A DNA stretch of 64,000 nucleotides from Glandiceps talaboti. Taxonomy: Eukaryota > Hemichordata > Enteropneusta > Spengelidae. Positions 12,864 to 25,626 of this stretch are shown piece by piece. The translations under genes were made by a program, and so were the position numbers. The notes beneath the pieces were generated by a model that was given only the letters and a program-made list of their open reading frames with translations, searched no databases and was not told where the DNA came from. The stretch's first letter is position 1. Each line of letters starts with the position of its first letter. Location of the stretch: the NCBI RefSeq assembly GCF_964340395.1, contig NC_135552.1, positions 11,750,694 to 11,814,693 on the forward strand, given 5' to 3'.

Positions 12864-12994
12864 CCAATATTTTTATTCATTCAGCCAGAAAATACTCATG
12901 ACCTAAGGGTTATTACTACTTATCTATCAACTCAAAGTGACAAGAGCCCTTAGGTCACAAGTATTTCCCTTGGCTGACAGACAAAATATATTGG
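12864..12994. mobile_element. Palindromic repeat, family also found 3' of CROT copy 2
   Basis: Arms of about 48 bp run from CCAATATTTTTATTCATTCA and AGCCAGAAAATACTCATGAC through CTAAGGG, with the inverse copy ending ...ATATTGGG. Similarity to 44,985-45,265 extends outside the palindrome from about 12,716. A second, more decayed copy follows at 13,030-13,130. Confidence 0.7.
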
Positions 12995-13623
12995 GGATCA
13001 ATATCTAATTATCCAACAATATTCTTCTTTTTTCAGTAGAGGAATATGAGTGACATAAAGGGCCTTGTCACTATGAGTAGATGATGAGCAATGACAGACC
13101 CCCTTAGATCATGAATATTATTCCAGCTGAATGGATGAAATCTTTCAGAAATAATATATTCATACACATATGGATTGAATGTATAATTGAATTGTGCAAA
13201 ATACTGGCAATTCATATTTCATGCACAGTGGAACCAATGATGTATATGACATGTTTTTGTGACATAACAATGACCAAAAAATATATTCCATATTTTCTGT
13301 TATGTGGGAAAAAAATAATTGTGTGTTTTCGATAACAGGTAGGTCAGGATTTTTTATTTTATTTTATTTTATTTTTTAGTTGTTTTTATTTTTTTTTAAA
13401 TATTGCTTCAACCCCCCAAAACAAACAAAATGTCGGTCAGAATACCCCTTCTGTGATAGTTTGATGAAATATGTACAGACATCACAGGGGAAAGAAACCA
13501 GATGTGCAAGAAGGTCAAGAAGACAGAGAATTTCTTATCTTTTTGTTTTAAATGTTTCAGAAAATTTTTAGGGTCGGTGGTTTAAACTAGGGTTGGTCTG
13601 GTTATTAGAAACATACAATTTTT

Positions 13624-13629
13624 TTTATT
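13624..13629 (-). terminator. CROT: Candidate poly(A) signal of CROT copy 1
   Basis: AATAAA on the minus strand about 655 nt beyond the stop codon at 14284. Other T-rich copies follow at about 13,350. Position only; no cleavage-site evidence. Confidence 0.25.
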
Positions 13630-14283
13630 TTGCATTAGAATGTGTACCAGTTGGCTTGCATGTAAGATATAAAACATGTTTTGCATTGGGTACACACCAG
13701 AGTGTATAAATTATTATCAAGAATATTTCATATTTCCACTAAGGCCTAAACAAAATTGTTTGGTCTCGATTACCCGACCCCACTTAGTTTTTCACTGCTG
13801 ACCCTAAACATTTTTTGACATATTCGAGAAACAAATAATAAAATTGCAAAAAGTGTGAAGTCTCGCAAGAATTGGTGGATGCAGAAACTGACATCAACTT
13901 AAAAAGACAATATACAACTATTCTTCCAATCTATAATAGCTGTACATCTAATGAGAAGAAACCAATAACACAGAGACCATGTGGAAAACAATGGTAAACA
14001 TAACTACCTGAACTAGACACTCACGTATTTGTGATAATATATTTGTATATAGTCAATTATATACAAAATATATATAATTGTATAAAAAAATTAAAATAAA
14101 AAATCTACCTACCCCACCTATTCTAAAATTGAGCATAATTGGAACCCATAATTTTTTTAGGCCTAATCTTAATAACCCTTATTAACATTTCTTTAAACAA
14201 AGAAACTTTTGATCAATAACTGATTGCATTTTATAGTTGCAGGATATAGTTTTTGATAAAGATTCTCATCCCAAAATACTGTT

Positions 14284-17200
14284 TTATAGTTTTGCATTGG
14301 TCAGTAAAGCTTTCATCTCAAGTACAGTATCTACCAGTGTACTGTAGAACTTGAAGGCATCTGTCTCTGGGTTATCTCTCCATGATGTCAGTGAAAATCC
14401 AATCCTATGAAAGGAGAAAGAAATGTTGTGTGGCTTTAGTCTAGAAATGGAATAGACAAGTGTTCATTATTTATAAATTATATTTGTAGTGTAAGCTTCT
14501 CTGTGTAATTCATCTTAGACCAGACCACTGTTTGCTGGATTCCTAAACTTTAATATGAGATATAAGTATATATTGCTTTGTCAAATTGTGGAGAAAACTA
14601 AAGATTATTAGCTAAAAGGACCTTTTGGGTTAATAACTAACTTTTGATCACAAACCTAAGGTTATACAGGGTAATTTAGGTATGTACATACAAATCAATT
14701 ATAAGGCATTCTTTACCATCTCCAGATTCATGAGGCACATTTACCAATAATTATTCATTCAAAATTTAAATCTATTTATAATTCAACAGTTTGCTTGATT
14801 GAATGGCAGAGTTAAATTTCCTGAAAAGATTAATTAAGTTATGCTCTACTGTACTGTACTGGATTGCATTGTGCTGTGTGTTGTATTATTTAGTATTAAT
14901 GTGTTGTGTGTTGTGTTGTGCTGTACTTTGTTGTGTTATATTGTATAGTGTTGTGTTGTGTTGTGTTGTGTTGTGCTGTGCTGTGTTGTGTTGTGTTGTG
15001 TTGTGTTGTGTTGTGTTGTGTTGTGTTGTGTTGTGTTGTGCTGTGCTGTGTTGTGTTGTGTTGTGTTGTGTTGTGCTGTGTTGTGTTGTGTTGTGTTGTG
15101 TTGTGTTGTGTTGTACTGTGCTATGCTATGCTGTGCTGTGCAGTGTTGTATCATATCACTTTGACTGTTAAGTTCATGTATAGTTTCCCCTTGTAGTTGG
15201 CGCTACATGATGAATTGACCTACCGTTTTTCTTCCACAGTGTATGCTATACCATATCCATTGGGTAGCATAGGTGCAAAGCAACCAATACTTTGAGAAAA
15301 ACCAACTAAACTGGTGGAAAGAACAAAGTTTCCATTTCCACCACTGTAACAAATTCAAAAGATTGTTATGAAAATTATGAATAAATTATCACAAGAAACA
15401 ACAGGTAAAATGAGTCCCACACAACAATGTAAGAATGAAGTTATTGAAATATAAACTTGAAAATTGCCCTACTTCCATGAACCTTGACCTTCTTCCATGA
15501 ACAACATTTACATTCTGCTATGAAACAATAAACTGAGACAGCAAACTTGACTTTTTTATTTCCATTTCAAAAATTGCACTTGTTGTTTTTCCATAAAGAA
15601 TGAAGACAAGATTCCTAACACATTCAATCTACATGAAACCTTGTCATGTGAAATGAATTAATTCAAATTTACCATTCTCACCTTTTAGTCCATGCCTGAT
15701 ATGCCTGGGTCATACGAAATGAATTACAGTACTTCAAATTGATCATTCTCACCTTTTAGTCCATGCCTGATCTGTGAATATTTCTGGCATGGGATGTCCA
15801 CTAGATACAGCCAATATCTGTAGTCCTAGTAGATGTCTATCACAACCTTGACCTTGTATGGCTTCAAACATTAACTGGTTATGTTTATCCACTGAGTTAT
15901 GGAATAATTCTAATTTCCTTGCACTCTATTGAATAAAAAAAAGATTAGATTCATTAAAAAAACTATAAGAAATCAACTCAGTGTTATAATTATAAGTAAA
16001 GGATAAACGACAAGGTACGTGAACATCAAGTTGTATATCCTACTAATACTACAGCTCCTTTTTGACTTGATGATTTTCAAGATACAACTATATATCCCCA
16101 TCTCTTTATTTTCACATATACACCCACATTCACATTCAAACCAGGTCACATTAATCAATTGTCAGGGGCAACGTGGTATTACTATCCTCATCCCCTACAC
16201 AAAACTTAATAAACCAATGAATACCTAGAGAATCATGTCAATCCATCAAGTTTGTAATACCTGTATGACAGAACACCATGACATGCGAGTGTGAGTGTGG
16301 CAGTACTTGGGGTATTTGCACAAGTTCTTCCAGGGCTTTCTGCAGCAGTATTTTTACAAGCATAGAGAGCAAAAGTGTAGCAGAAATCACTACAAGCATG
16401 AGTGCAAATATCCCTGAGATCCCACACTGGAACTCATGCAGCATGGGGTTCTGTTATTATTACATATCTTTATACAAAAAAAAAAGTCCATAAACATGAC
16501 ACTGCATCCACGCACTTTTGTATAGAATGAACAATTGCATCCTCATTTGCATATTTGCATGCAGGTATGCAATAATGTTTCCAGTATTGTTGTTCTGCAT
16601 AACTCAGAGTGTAACTACATAATCTAGTTCAATTAGGAATTGTTGAACTAGATCTTTGTGACAAAGTGGTTAAAACTAAGGCCTAGGTGTTGTGAAGCCA
16701 TAGCTTCAAATACCACCAACTCACACTCACGGTGACTTCTACACACTACTGGTAGGCTGTAACTACTCAGCTATGTCTCACTCATAAAATAGGTGTAAGT
16801 TGGGGTAACTATGTCACTCCAACAGTCCTCCGAGAGTCACAGGTTTCACACTGACCCACATCATCCATAAGACATCTAGTGTTTACTGTATAAACCATAC
16901 AGAAAACACATAAACTTTTAATACTTACTGTGGTTTTTGCATCTACCATTGCCTTGCACCATTCTAAGGACTCCATAGTACATGACCTCACAGTATCTGT
17001 TCTGCCATGGTAAAACTGACGAGTGGAGGCAGATTCATAGGTTGGTACAGGTCTAAAGAAAACAAATATCAAGCACTTCACCAAAATCTTTGCAAAATCA
17101 AAATTATGACATCATGATGTTGTAGTTACATTCATACTTATATCAAGTTTTAAGATTTAATCTTAAAGTTAAGAGACTCAATTCTGAAAGAGGAAATAGA

Positions 17201-20200
17201 ACGGACAGCTGCCATAACTCGTTTTTTTGATGGATTTTGATGAGACCACTAAACCCAACTTTCAGACCAAATCTGTGTTTACCAGCCCAATCTATAAATG
17301 TCCATAGTTTACTTTAAAATAAGGATACATCTTAATAACAGAATTATCACTTGTTTGTTTATTTCTGTACGAGGAAATTTGAACTGGTAAATATATCACA
17401 TTCCATCATGTGAATTGAAACAATGTTCTACATGAGCTGTATGAGACTGTCCACATTTCAGTGTTATACCTCTTCTTCAAATTTACTACCAAGTGAAAGA
17501 TGCTTGACTAGAAGTATACATTTACATAGAGATGATTACTAGCAGATGATATTGTGAGAAATGTCTCTTATTCCTAACACAAGAATTTCACAAACATTTT
17601 GATAATTATCTACTAGTGTCAGAACTCTTGGTGAAGTTTTTATTCCATTATTATCAAATTTTTCAACAACAAAAAAATCAAACCAAAATGGCCAAAATTG
17701 TCACCAAAAATCAAAATAAAAAGAACTTTTATTTTATTTCTTATGTAAGAGTAGCTTTACAGGAGTGCAACACAACAAAGCTGGAAGTACTTTGTAGTTG
17801 TCTGAAATTAATAATTCTATGAAGCACTTCTCAGACAAGGAAGTGTGTAGCTTTGGTATATATGGCACCCTCATGTTGGGTTTTTATGTATGTGTGCATT
17901 TTTAGACTTGTTTCTGTCTATACGTTACTACATAGCCACCTGTTGATACTTTGGCTGTCTCATGAATACACAACTTTAAAGTTGATTTGTGGCAATCCAC
18001 ACTCGTCTTCATCACAAGTCGCCCAATCATCAGTGATATGGCCTTGCTATGAATCAACTTTAGAGCTTGATACTATTTGAGACAGTCAAAGTATCAACAG
18101 GCGGTTCCTAAGTCTGTGTAGCTTACATAATGCTAAGTAAAGAAATGGACAATTTTATAAGAAAATATCCTAACTGATTGTGTAATGCTGCTACAATTTC
18201 TAACTTACGTACCTTCCGTGCACTTTGTAGTTCGTTAACTGTATCACTTGTTGAAGGAAGGTATCTGGATGGACATTGAAAGAACGCATGATGTTCTTTC
18301 CAAAGTATGTGAAGTGTTTGAAAAAAACCTGCAGCTCCTTGGCCTGAAAGAAGAAACAAATACCACATATTTCACTTTGACAGGCCAAAATCATGCAATT
18401 ACATCCTAAAGACATGGCCAATGCATGCAATGTAGATTTATTTGAACCATTTTGATGAACAGCGCCCTCTTCTTCTAGCTTGTCTTTGACTCGTCTTTTT
18501 CAGGTAAATTGTTTTTATTTATTCAGTACAGTTGTGAGTTGTAAATTATGTATCCTTTGAAGATTAATAAATATATAAAACTATAAATGGCAATGAAATG
18601 TTTTTGATATATACTGCCCTCTAGTGACATTGTTTGACAATGGGATGATCAATTTCAACATGAATTTGTCTATGCCTATGTTATCTCTATTAATGCAGAT
18701 TCTAATATGTACCTTTAAAACAGAATTTTGCAAATTCTTGAGAGAAAACCCCAGAAAACTGAGAAATGTTATTTTCCAATTTTCCCTAAAAGGCACACTG
18801 AAATGCAAAACTAGTCAGAAATTCAAGTTGTTTAGTACCCAACTGTTACAGATAAAGTGAAATAAAGACACCTAAGTTGTCACACTGCAAATATGTAACC
18901 TGTATGAAAGTGCTTATTACCATCAAAATCTGTCAAATTGCCAAAATAAATAAATCATAACCAAAGGAATATACAAAATACCAAATTTTTATAAAGTTAT
19001 TAAATGCTGGATAAAACACTAGACATTTTACTGTGTGGTGTTTTAAAAAATGAACATTTCCTTGATTAGATAAATTATGTGTACTAACCCTGTCCAAATA
19101 ATGATCAGCTGCCTCCTTGATGTCTCTCTGTATTTTTTCATTTACTGTGAACTTCAGTTCTTCCGGCATAGGTACATTTCTCCTCAGTGGCTTGTCAGAC
19201 TACATCAAAGCATGTGAAGGAAAATAGACTTAATAAGTCAAAAATAGCTACAAGCATATCAAATCTGACATTTATCAACTCACAAATGTTTTCAGCAAGT
19301 CTTTATATAAACAGTCCTCAACACTTTTGTCAGGTTTTGGTTGAAACTGTGGCTATGTCTCAAACAAGGCTGTCCATGGATGGATGGATGGATGGATGGA
19401 TGCAAAGACACATGCACAGACAGACAATGGTCATTCTGATACATAACTCCTCTATAGTCTGTGTCCAATGGTGCTAACATATTAAGACTTAATTTGCACC
19501 TACAATTTATTTTTCTTAATGTTTCATTTTTCTTACCTTCCATCTGCCTCCAATCTCCTTCAGTATTTTATGTATATGATAGAGTTTAACTATGCCAGAT
19601 ATTGCATCAGCTGGGGTATGCTGGGAATGATGACAGACAATAACATTAGTAAGTGCTAGTAAAACAAAAACATTATCAATTCCTTTATCATTTGACTAAA
19701 CAATGACAGTTGATAATACCTTTACAGAGTACATTTATGTTCTAAGTTATGTCTCAGTCTACAACATTCCCATTCAATGTAACTGACATAATCATTTACC
19801 CAAAATAGCAAGGTAAGAGAATCATGGGCTATTGACCTGATGAATACCTGTGTACCCAAAGCAACATTTGGTTTGCTAACAAATTGTGATCATTAAAATT
19901 GCAAAAAATCAAATACTGTATTGTGAATTATCACAAATAAAATCTTTGTAAAATATATGCTTCTAACTATAAACAAAAATAGCATTAACTAGATAGACTA
20001 CATATTGGGTTGTACAGACATACATAATAATAGTTTTAATAAAGTGCAAACTAATATTTCACTAAAGTAATTATACATTATAAAATAATATAGTATGTAT
20101 TAATCTCAATGAAAATTTGATGGTCTCAGCAAAACCTAACTCGAAAGGTTACCAAATTCTTACTAGTGTTCACCCTGTGAACAGATCATCATCGGGCCAG

Positions 20201-22147
20201 CAAACATATATGTGAATAGTTGGCTATCATGTATTGTATGTGGGTGGATCTGCGTGTGAATTTTGTTGTATGTTGTGCCATTGTTTACGGCACGCAAAAC
20301 AACTCAAGATGGCACCCTGTCATATTGTTCTTTTAGAGGAGTAAAAGAGTTTTGGTGGAATTCTTCAACTTGTGATAAAAGCATGACACTTGGCCTGATA
20401 GTTCCTTATGGACTATACTTTCAATCCATCTAAATGAACATTTGAAAATTCAAGATGGCTGCCATTTTCCAAGATGGCTGCAACAATCTTGTATTTCACA
20501 TATAATTTAACAGGGGTTATCTGATTTTGGTGAACTTGGTGTCAAAATTTTCAAATCTTTTATTTGGGATACTTGATACATGAGGAACCATAAACTGTAT
20601 TGACTTACATCTGTGGTACTGCCAATAGTTCCATTGGAGTAGATTACAATAGTGGATTTATCAAACCAACGATTGTAAACATCAGGACCACTCATTGTTA
20701 AACCACCGATCTAGAAGTGAAAATATTTCAAACGAATTTTGTAAATCTAAAGTCAGGATAGAATATGAAGAGAGATTAGTCAATCATTAAAAGTTGCTAC
20801 AAATAAGCCCCCCCCCCCCCAAAAAAAAAAAAAAAAAAAAAAATAAGAAAGAAAAAAAAATGAAGAAGACACAAACACATCCTGAAACTTTTCTGACTCA
20901 AAGCATCTACAGGAAGTCTTCAAAACCTCTTTTGTCAATATTTATCAAATCACTGAATGAAATTTAAGTAATTTCTTGCAAATTGCTGAGATATTTTATG
21001 GAATAGAAATAAGTCTAAATTTTGTTTTACAGGTAAGACAGAGCAATGGAAGTAAGCATGAGTGTAAGTTTTAAACTGAATGGCAGCTATAATGTTTGTT
21101 ATGGAAAATCAAAATGTACTGCATAATTAAAAAAAATAGTAATACATAGAGGTTCCATTCAAGTCTCTCCTTAACTTGTTTGGGTGAGAGATCATGCCTT
21201 GGTTTATAGCGTTTAATGTACCAAGGCAAATCTGTCATAGCTGAGGATGGAGTTTGGAGCACTTAGGGTAGGATGCTTATGTAAACCAGGGATGATGACA
21301 TTCCAAGTGAAGCAAATTTATAACATGTTTCAGTTTTTCAACATAGTTTGGATAAATGTCACCAAAACTTACCTGCTCTCCTGTTGTGGGTGAGTTATCA
21401 ACATCCATCACCATGCATATAATACAAGTTTCAATAACATGTAACCGTGTCTCATTATCTGGATCAAGTTCAATCAGACGTTGTCTTGTCTAGAAAAAGA
21501 TCATGTATGGAAGGACATTTAATTGTCTATATTTGGTTGATTTAATTACAAAGTACTTAGTAAATTTCACTGATTTACTATTGATTGGGTGATTCATAGT
21601 ATGATTCCTATCAATATGCCATATTCAAATTACCCACCTTGCAGCCATTTTTGATAAGAAGGGAAATGTCAGAGGGTGGCCTGCATGAGGCAAAGTGAGG
21701 ACTGAATCATATGGCATGCATGCATTGCATGAAGCAGTCAATAAAATGTGGCTAAAACAACTCCATGGTTTCCTAAAGTGTTGTCAATGGAAATCAAAGT
21801 TGGTAGAATGTGACTGGTTGAGAATGCAATCAACTTTTCTCATGAAACACAGAGAAATGGTGATTCTTTAAAGGAGGCTATTGTATACCCTACAACTATT
21901 CATTATCAGTATCATGGCTCAAACTTCTGTCCAATAGCTGCTTCCAAACAGCAACCCTAGAGGTCAAACTACACAATCTTTTGTCTTTTTTGCAACTGAA
22001 ACATGGCATATTCTAATAGTAATACATTCATATTTCCTTGAGAAAAACAATGGAGGTCCAAAACAATTTCTGTACTCAATCACAACAGCAAATTAATTAT
22101 TCATAAATCTAACATGATATAATTCAGACACATAATGCCAATAAAAC

Positions 22148-22196
<49 letters not shown>

Positions 22197-25100
22197 TTAC
22201 ACCTACCTCTGCCCAGGAAGTTCTATCCCAAGCAGTCAGTGCCCCAATGCCAGGCCCAGCTGTAACTCTACTATCACACTTAGATTTGATATAAATTAAC
22301 TGCCTGAAAAAATAATAAAAATGTCACACATTTTAACCTAGAGTTTATAATTTTTGATATTCCATAATGTTAAAATACAATAGGTCTTGGCAACCAATAT
22401 TCCTGATAATCAAAGTTCTTCAATTTTTCCACTGAAACTTTGCCAGATAAAAATGTATTGCTGGAAAACATAGCAAATGACACTCAACATGTCTACGGTT
22501 GATAGTTTAAAAATGTCAAAATGTTTGCATTGCAAGATGAAATAGATTAATATAAAGTTTATCATAACGTGTAATAAACATTTAAAAAATATACTATATT
22601 ATATACTAATATTATATTTAATATTATATATTCATTACTTGAGAAGTTCTGGTGGTGGAATTGGTTCGCCATCCTCATCAATAACATCTACACTGAATAT
22701 ATAACCATTTCTGAAGACAGCGATGTGATTAGGACTTGGCCCCTCTGATTCTGTAAAAGCACACAATGAAATCAGTGATAAAATGTGAGTATGTATGTAG
22801 TATCCACTATACATTTGAGTTAGCACTCATCTAGGAATACACCGGGATTGACAATCTCTCTGCATTGACCCAAAATAACATCTTGATGTTCCAGATTCAC
22901 TGAAAATTTATTGTGAAATATCAAAAGTGAACAACATTTCCGTTTTCAAAGATAGTTTTGTCAATGTGGTACGGTTCACCAACTGTAGTGCCTGTATTTA
23001 TGTGCCTTCAAAATGAACATGGCAAGGATTTTTTGTGAAGTGCTACCAGGAAACTCACATTTATTAACACTAGTATCTGGATTCTTAAAATAATTATCCT
23101 TTCTTATCTAATCCAAGTAAATTGTCCTGTGTGCATATATCACAAAATCAAATAAATCTGATTATATTACTAATTACAGTGTTAATGAAAAACACTCATG
23201 CAAAGCTCAGAGTTGATCGAACAAATTAAAACACAACTTTTTCATAAATTCAATATTGTGTACAATTTGACATGTCTTTGGAGAAATGATGCAGACCTAG
23301 AGAACAAGATGGAAAGATTTGGAATAATGGCTCATAGGTCTCAATGTTTTGGCAGTAAATATATCCATGCAGACACAGTTTACTATCAACCTGTGAGAGA
23401 TCTCTACCAGTTCTCCTTACCTGGCCTACAGGCTCTGACTATAGTGTCTGACGTTATACCAGGAACCCTACACACATTCAAGATACTGTAATATTGTGCC
23501 ATGCACATTGGTTTATTACCCAGTGCCTTAGCCTTGTCTATCGGCAATTCTTCCCTGAAAGAGTAAATAGGAAACTTGATGTTTAACTGAAATCTGGTGT
23601 TAGTGATGTGTATGGATCATCTTGCAATCATCGATCGTCTCCATCTCTTTATCATTTCTGTGAAATCAATTAAACTACAAGTGTGACACTAAATGACCTC
23701 TTCATCTGATTACATTTTGACATTGGGGTTATATGATAGTCTGTAAGATATACTGTGTAGGGCACCCTCACACATCAGCCAACGGAAGTCCTTGGAAAGA
23801 ACACACCACTGAGGGCGGTATGACAAGATAAATGCGACAGTCTATTGCTAGCTATTGCTTACAAATACTTACCTTCTGAACATGAGAGCTATTTTGGCAT
23901 AACACCAGAATAGTATAGACATTCTTTCCAACTGAGAGCCATACTTAGGAGGCCAGACATCTTCATGGTAGGGATGTGGACCAGCATAATTTATATCAAG
24001 AGCTATGGAGTTTCTTGACGACAAGTAAGCTAACTGCTCCCACCAGTCTTCAAGCTTGAAAAGCAAACATAATAATGGTTAAAATGAAAAGTAGTTATGT
24101 TCTCTTCTGTTCTGTTTTGTTGTTTTCTATTCTATTCTACTCTATTCTAAAGTTGGATTCTATTCTATTCTATAGTTCTATTCTGTTCTGTTTGATTTGA
24201 TTTGATTTGTTTTGATTTGATTCAATTCTATTCTATTCTATTCTATTCTATTCTATTCTATTCTATTCTATTCTATTCTGTTCTATTCTATTTTCAGGTA
24301 CACCACAATTTCTAACTGTTCTTACAACTACTAACACTATATACATCTACCAATGACTACAGAGTACAATTCAACTATATCAATGATATCTTCTTGGGAG
24401 TCCCACAACTTTGGTTGGAAAATAGCCTGTTATACAAAAATAGTCTATATACAGTGTATAGACGTCTGTAGAATTCTATAAACTTCTATAGAAATTTGAT
24501 TGAAACTGGTATTCCTCAAAATTTAATAGACAATTTTCTAAAGAAGCTTATAGAATTTGTCTAGAATTTCAAATGTAAGGAAATTTTACAGAATTCATAT
24601 TGTATGGATATTCATGGACAAATTTCTAGCAAATTTTGTACAATTTCTCCAGACTTCCATGAGAGTTTAAGATTCTGTACATTTATGAAATGCATATATC
24701 CTATGATATAAGAACAGGAGTTAAATAATTAAAATTTAATTTATAACAGAAAACTTCTAAAATGCAGTGTTTGAAAGTTGTACAGCCACAGTAAGTGTAA
24801 GAAAATGAGTTCAAGGAGAACACATCGAGTCTTGTGAGTAATTAACACAAAATGTAAGTCAATGTACATGGAATTCTCGGTACCTGCAATGGCATTTTAC
24901 CTCATGCTAGAGGGTCAAAATAGAACAAGAAGCCTGACTTATTCTCACGTGCACCTATAGTAATGCTTGTGAAGCACATGGCGTGGAAGTTATGGGGTTG
25001 AACAAGAAATTGAAAGCTTGTTATTTTTATGACATTGCACCTAATCAGTGATATTCTATTTCAGGTACTGAGCATTTGATGGCCATTTATGTAAAACTGC

Positions 25101-25584
25101 AGAAATTATGTTTATAGTTACAATTTGAATCTACTATAACACTCTCCTACTAATAAGTCAACACTTTCAAAAGACTAACCCAGTTTCTGTGCTGCTTGGC
25201 TCGTTCTTTCAGCTCAATCTGAAGATCTTTCCCAAGTCCATCTTCAAAATCCTTCACTACTTTCTCTGTGTATTTGAACTCTTCTTCATTCACAAAGGGT
25301 TTGACTAGAATTTGATAAAGAGGTTGATTTGAATTATCTAATTTAAGACTTACTTTGTCTTACTTTACACAGAATTATATACATACGCATGCACACACAC
25401 ACGCACACATACACACATACACATACATACATGCGTACACACATGCACACACACACATATATACATACATACATACATACATGCATGCATGCATAGTATT
25501 ACATACATACATACATACATACACACACGCATGCATGCATGCATGCACACACGCATGTATGCACGCATGCACACACACATGCAT

Positions 25585-25626
<42 letters not shown>

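Noticed and set aside
9266-14280. A further gene between the basic-protein gene and CROT copy 1
   Set aside because: No exon-like frame with paired splice sites or family similarity was found on either strand; only repeats and the probable CROT 3' UTR.
14803-15196. Cys-Val-Leu and Gln-His-Asn rich frames
   Set aside because: Products of the TTGTG tract.
22560-22635. AT-rich TATA/ATTATA cluster as a promoter or origin
   Set aside because: It abuts the donor of CROT copy 1 exon 5 and is ordinary low-complexity intron sequence.
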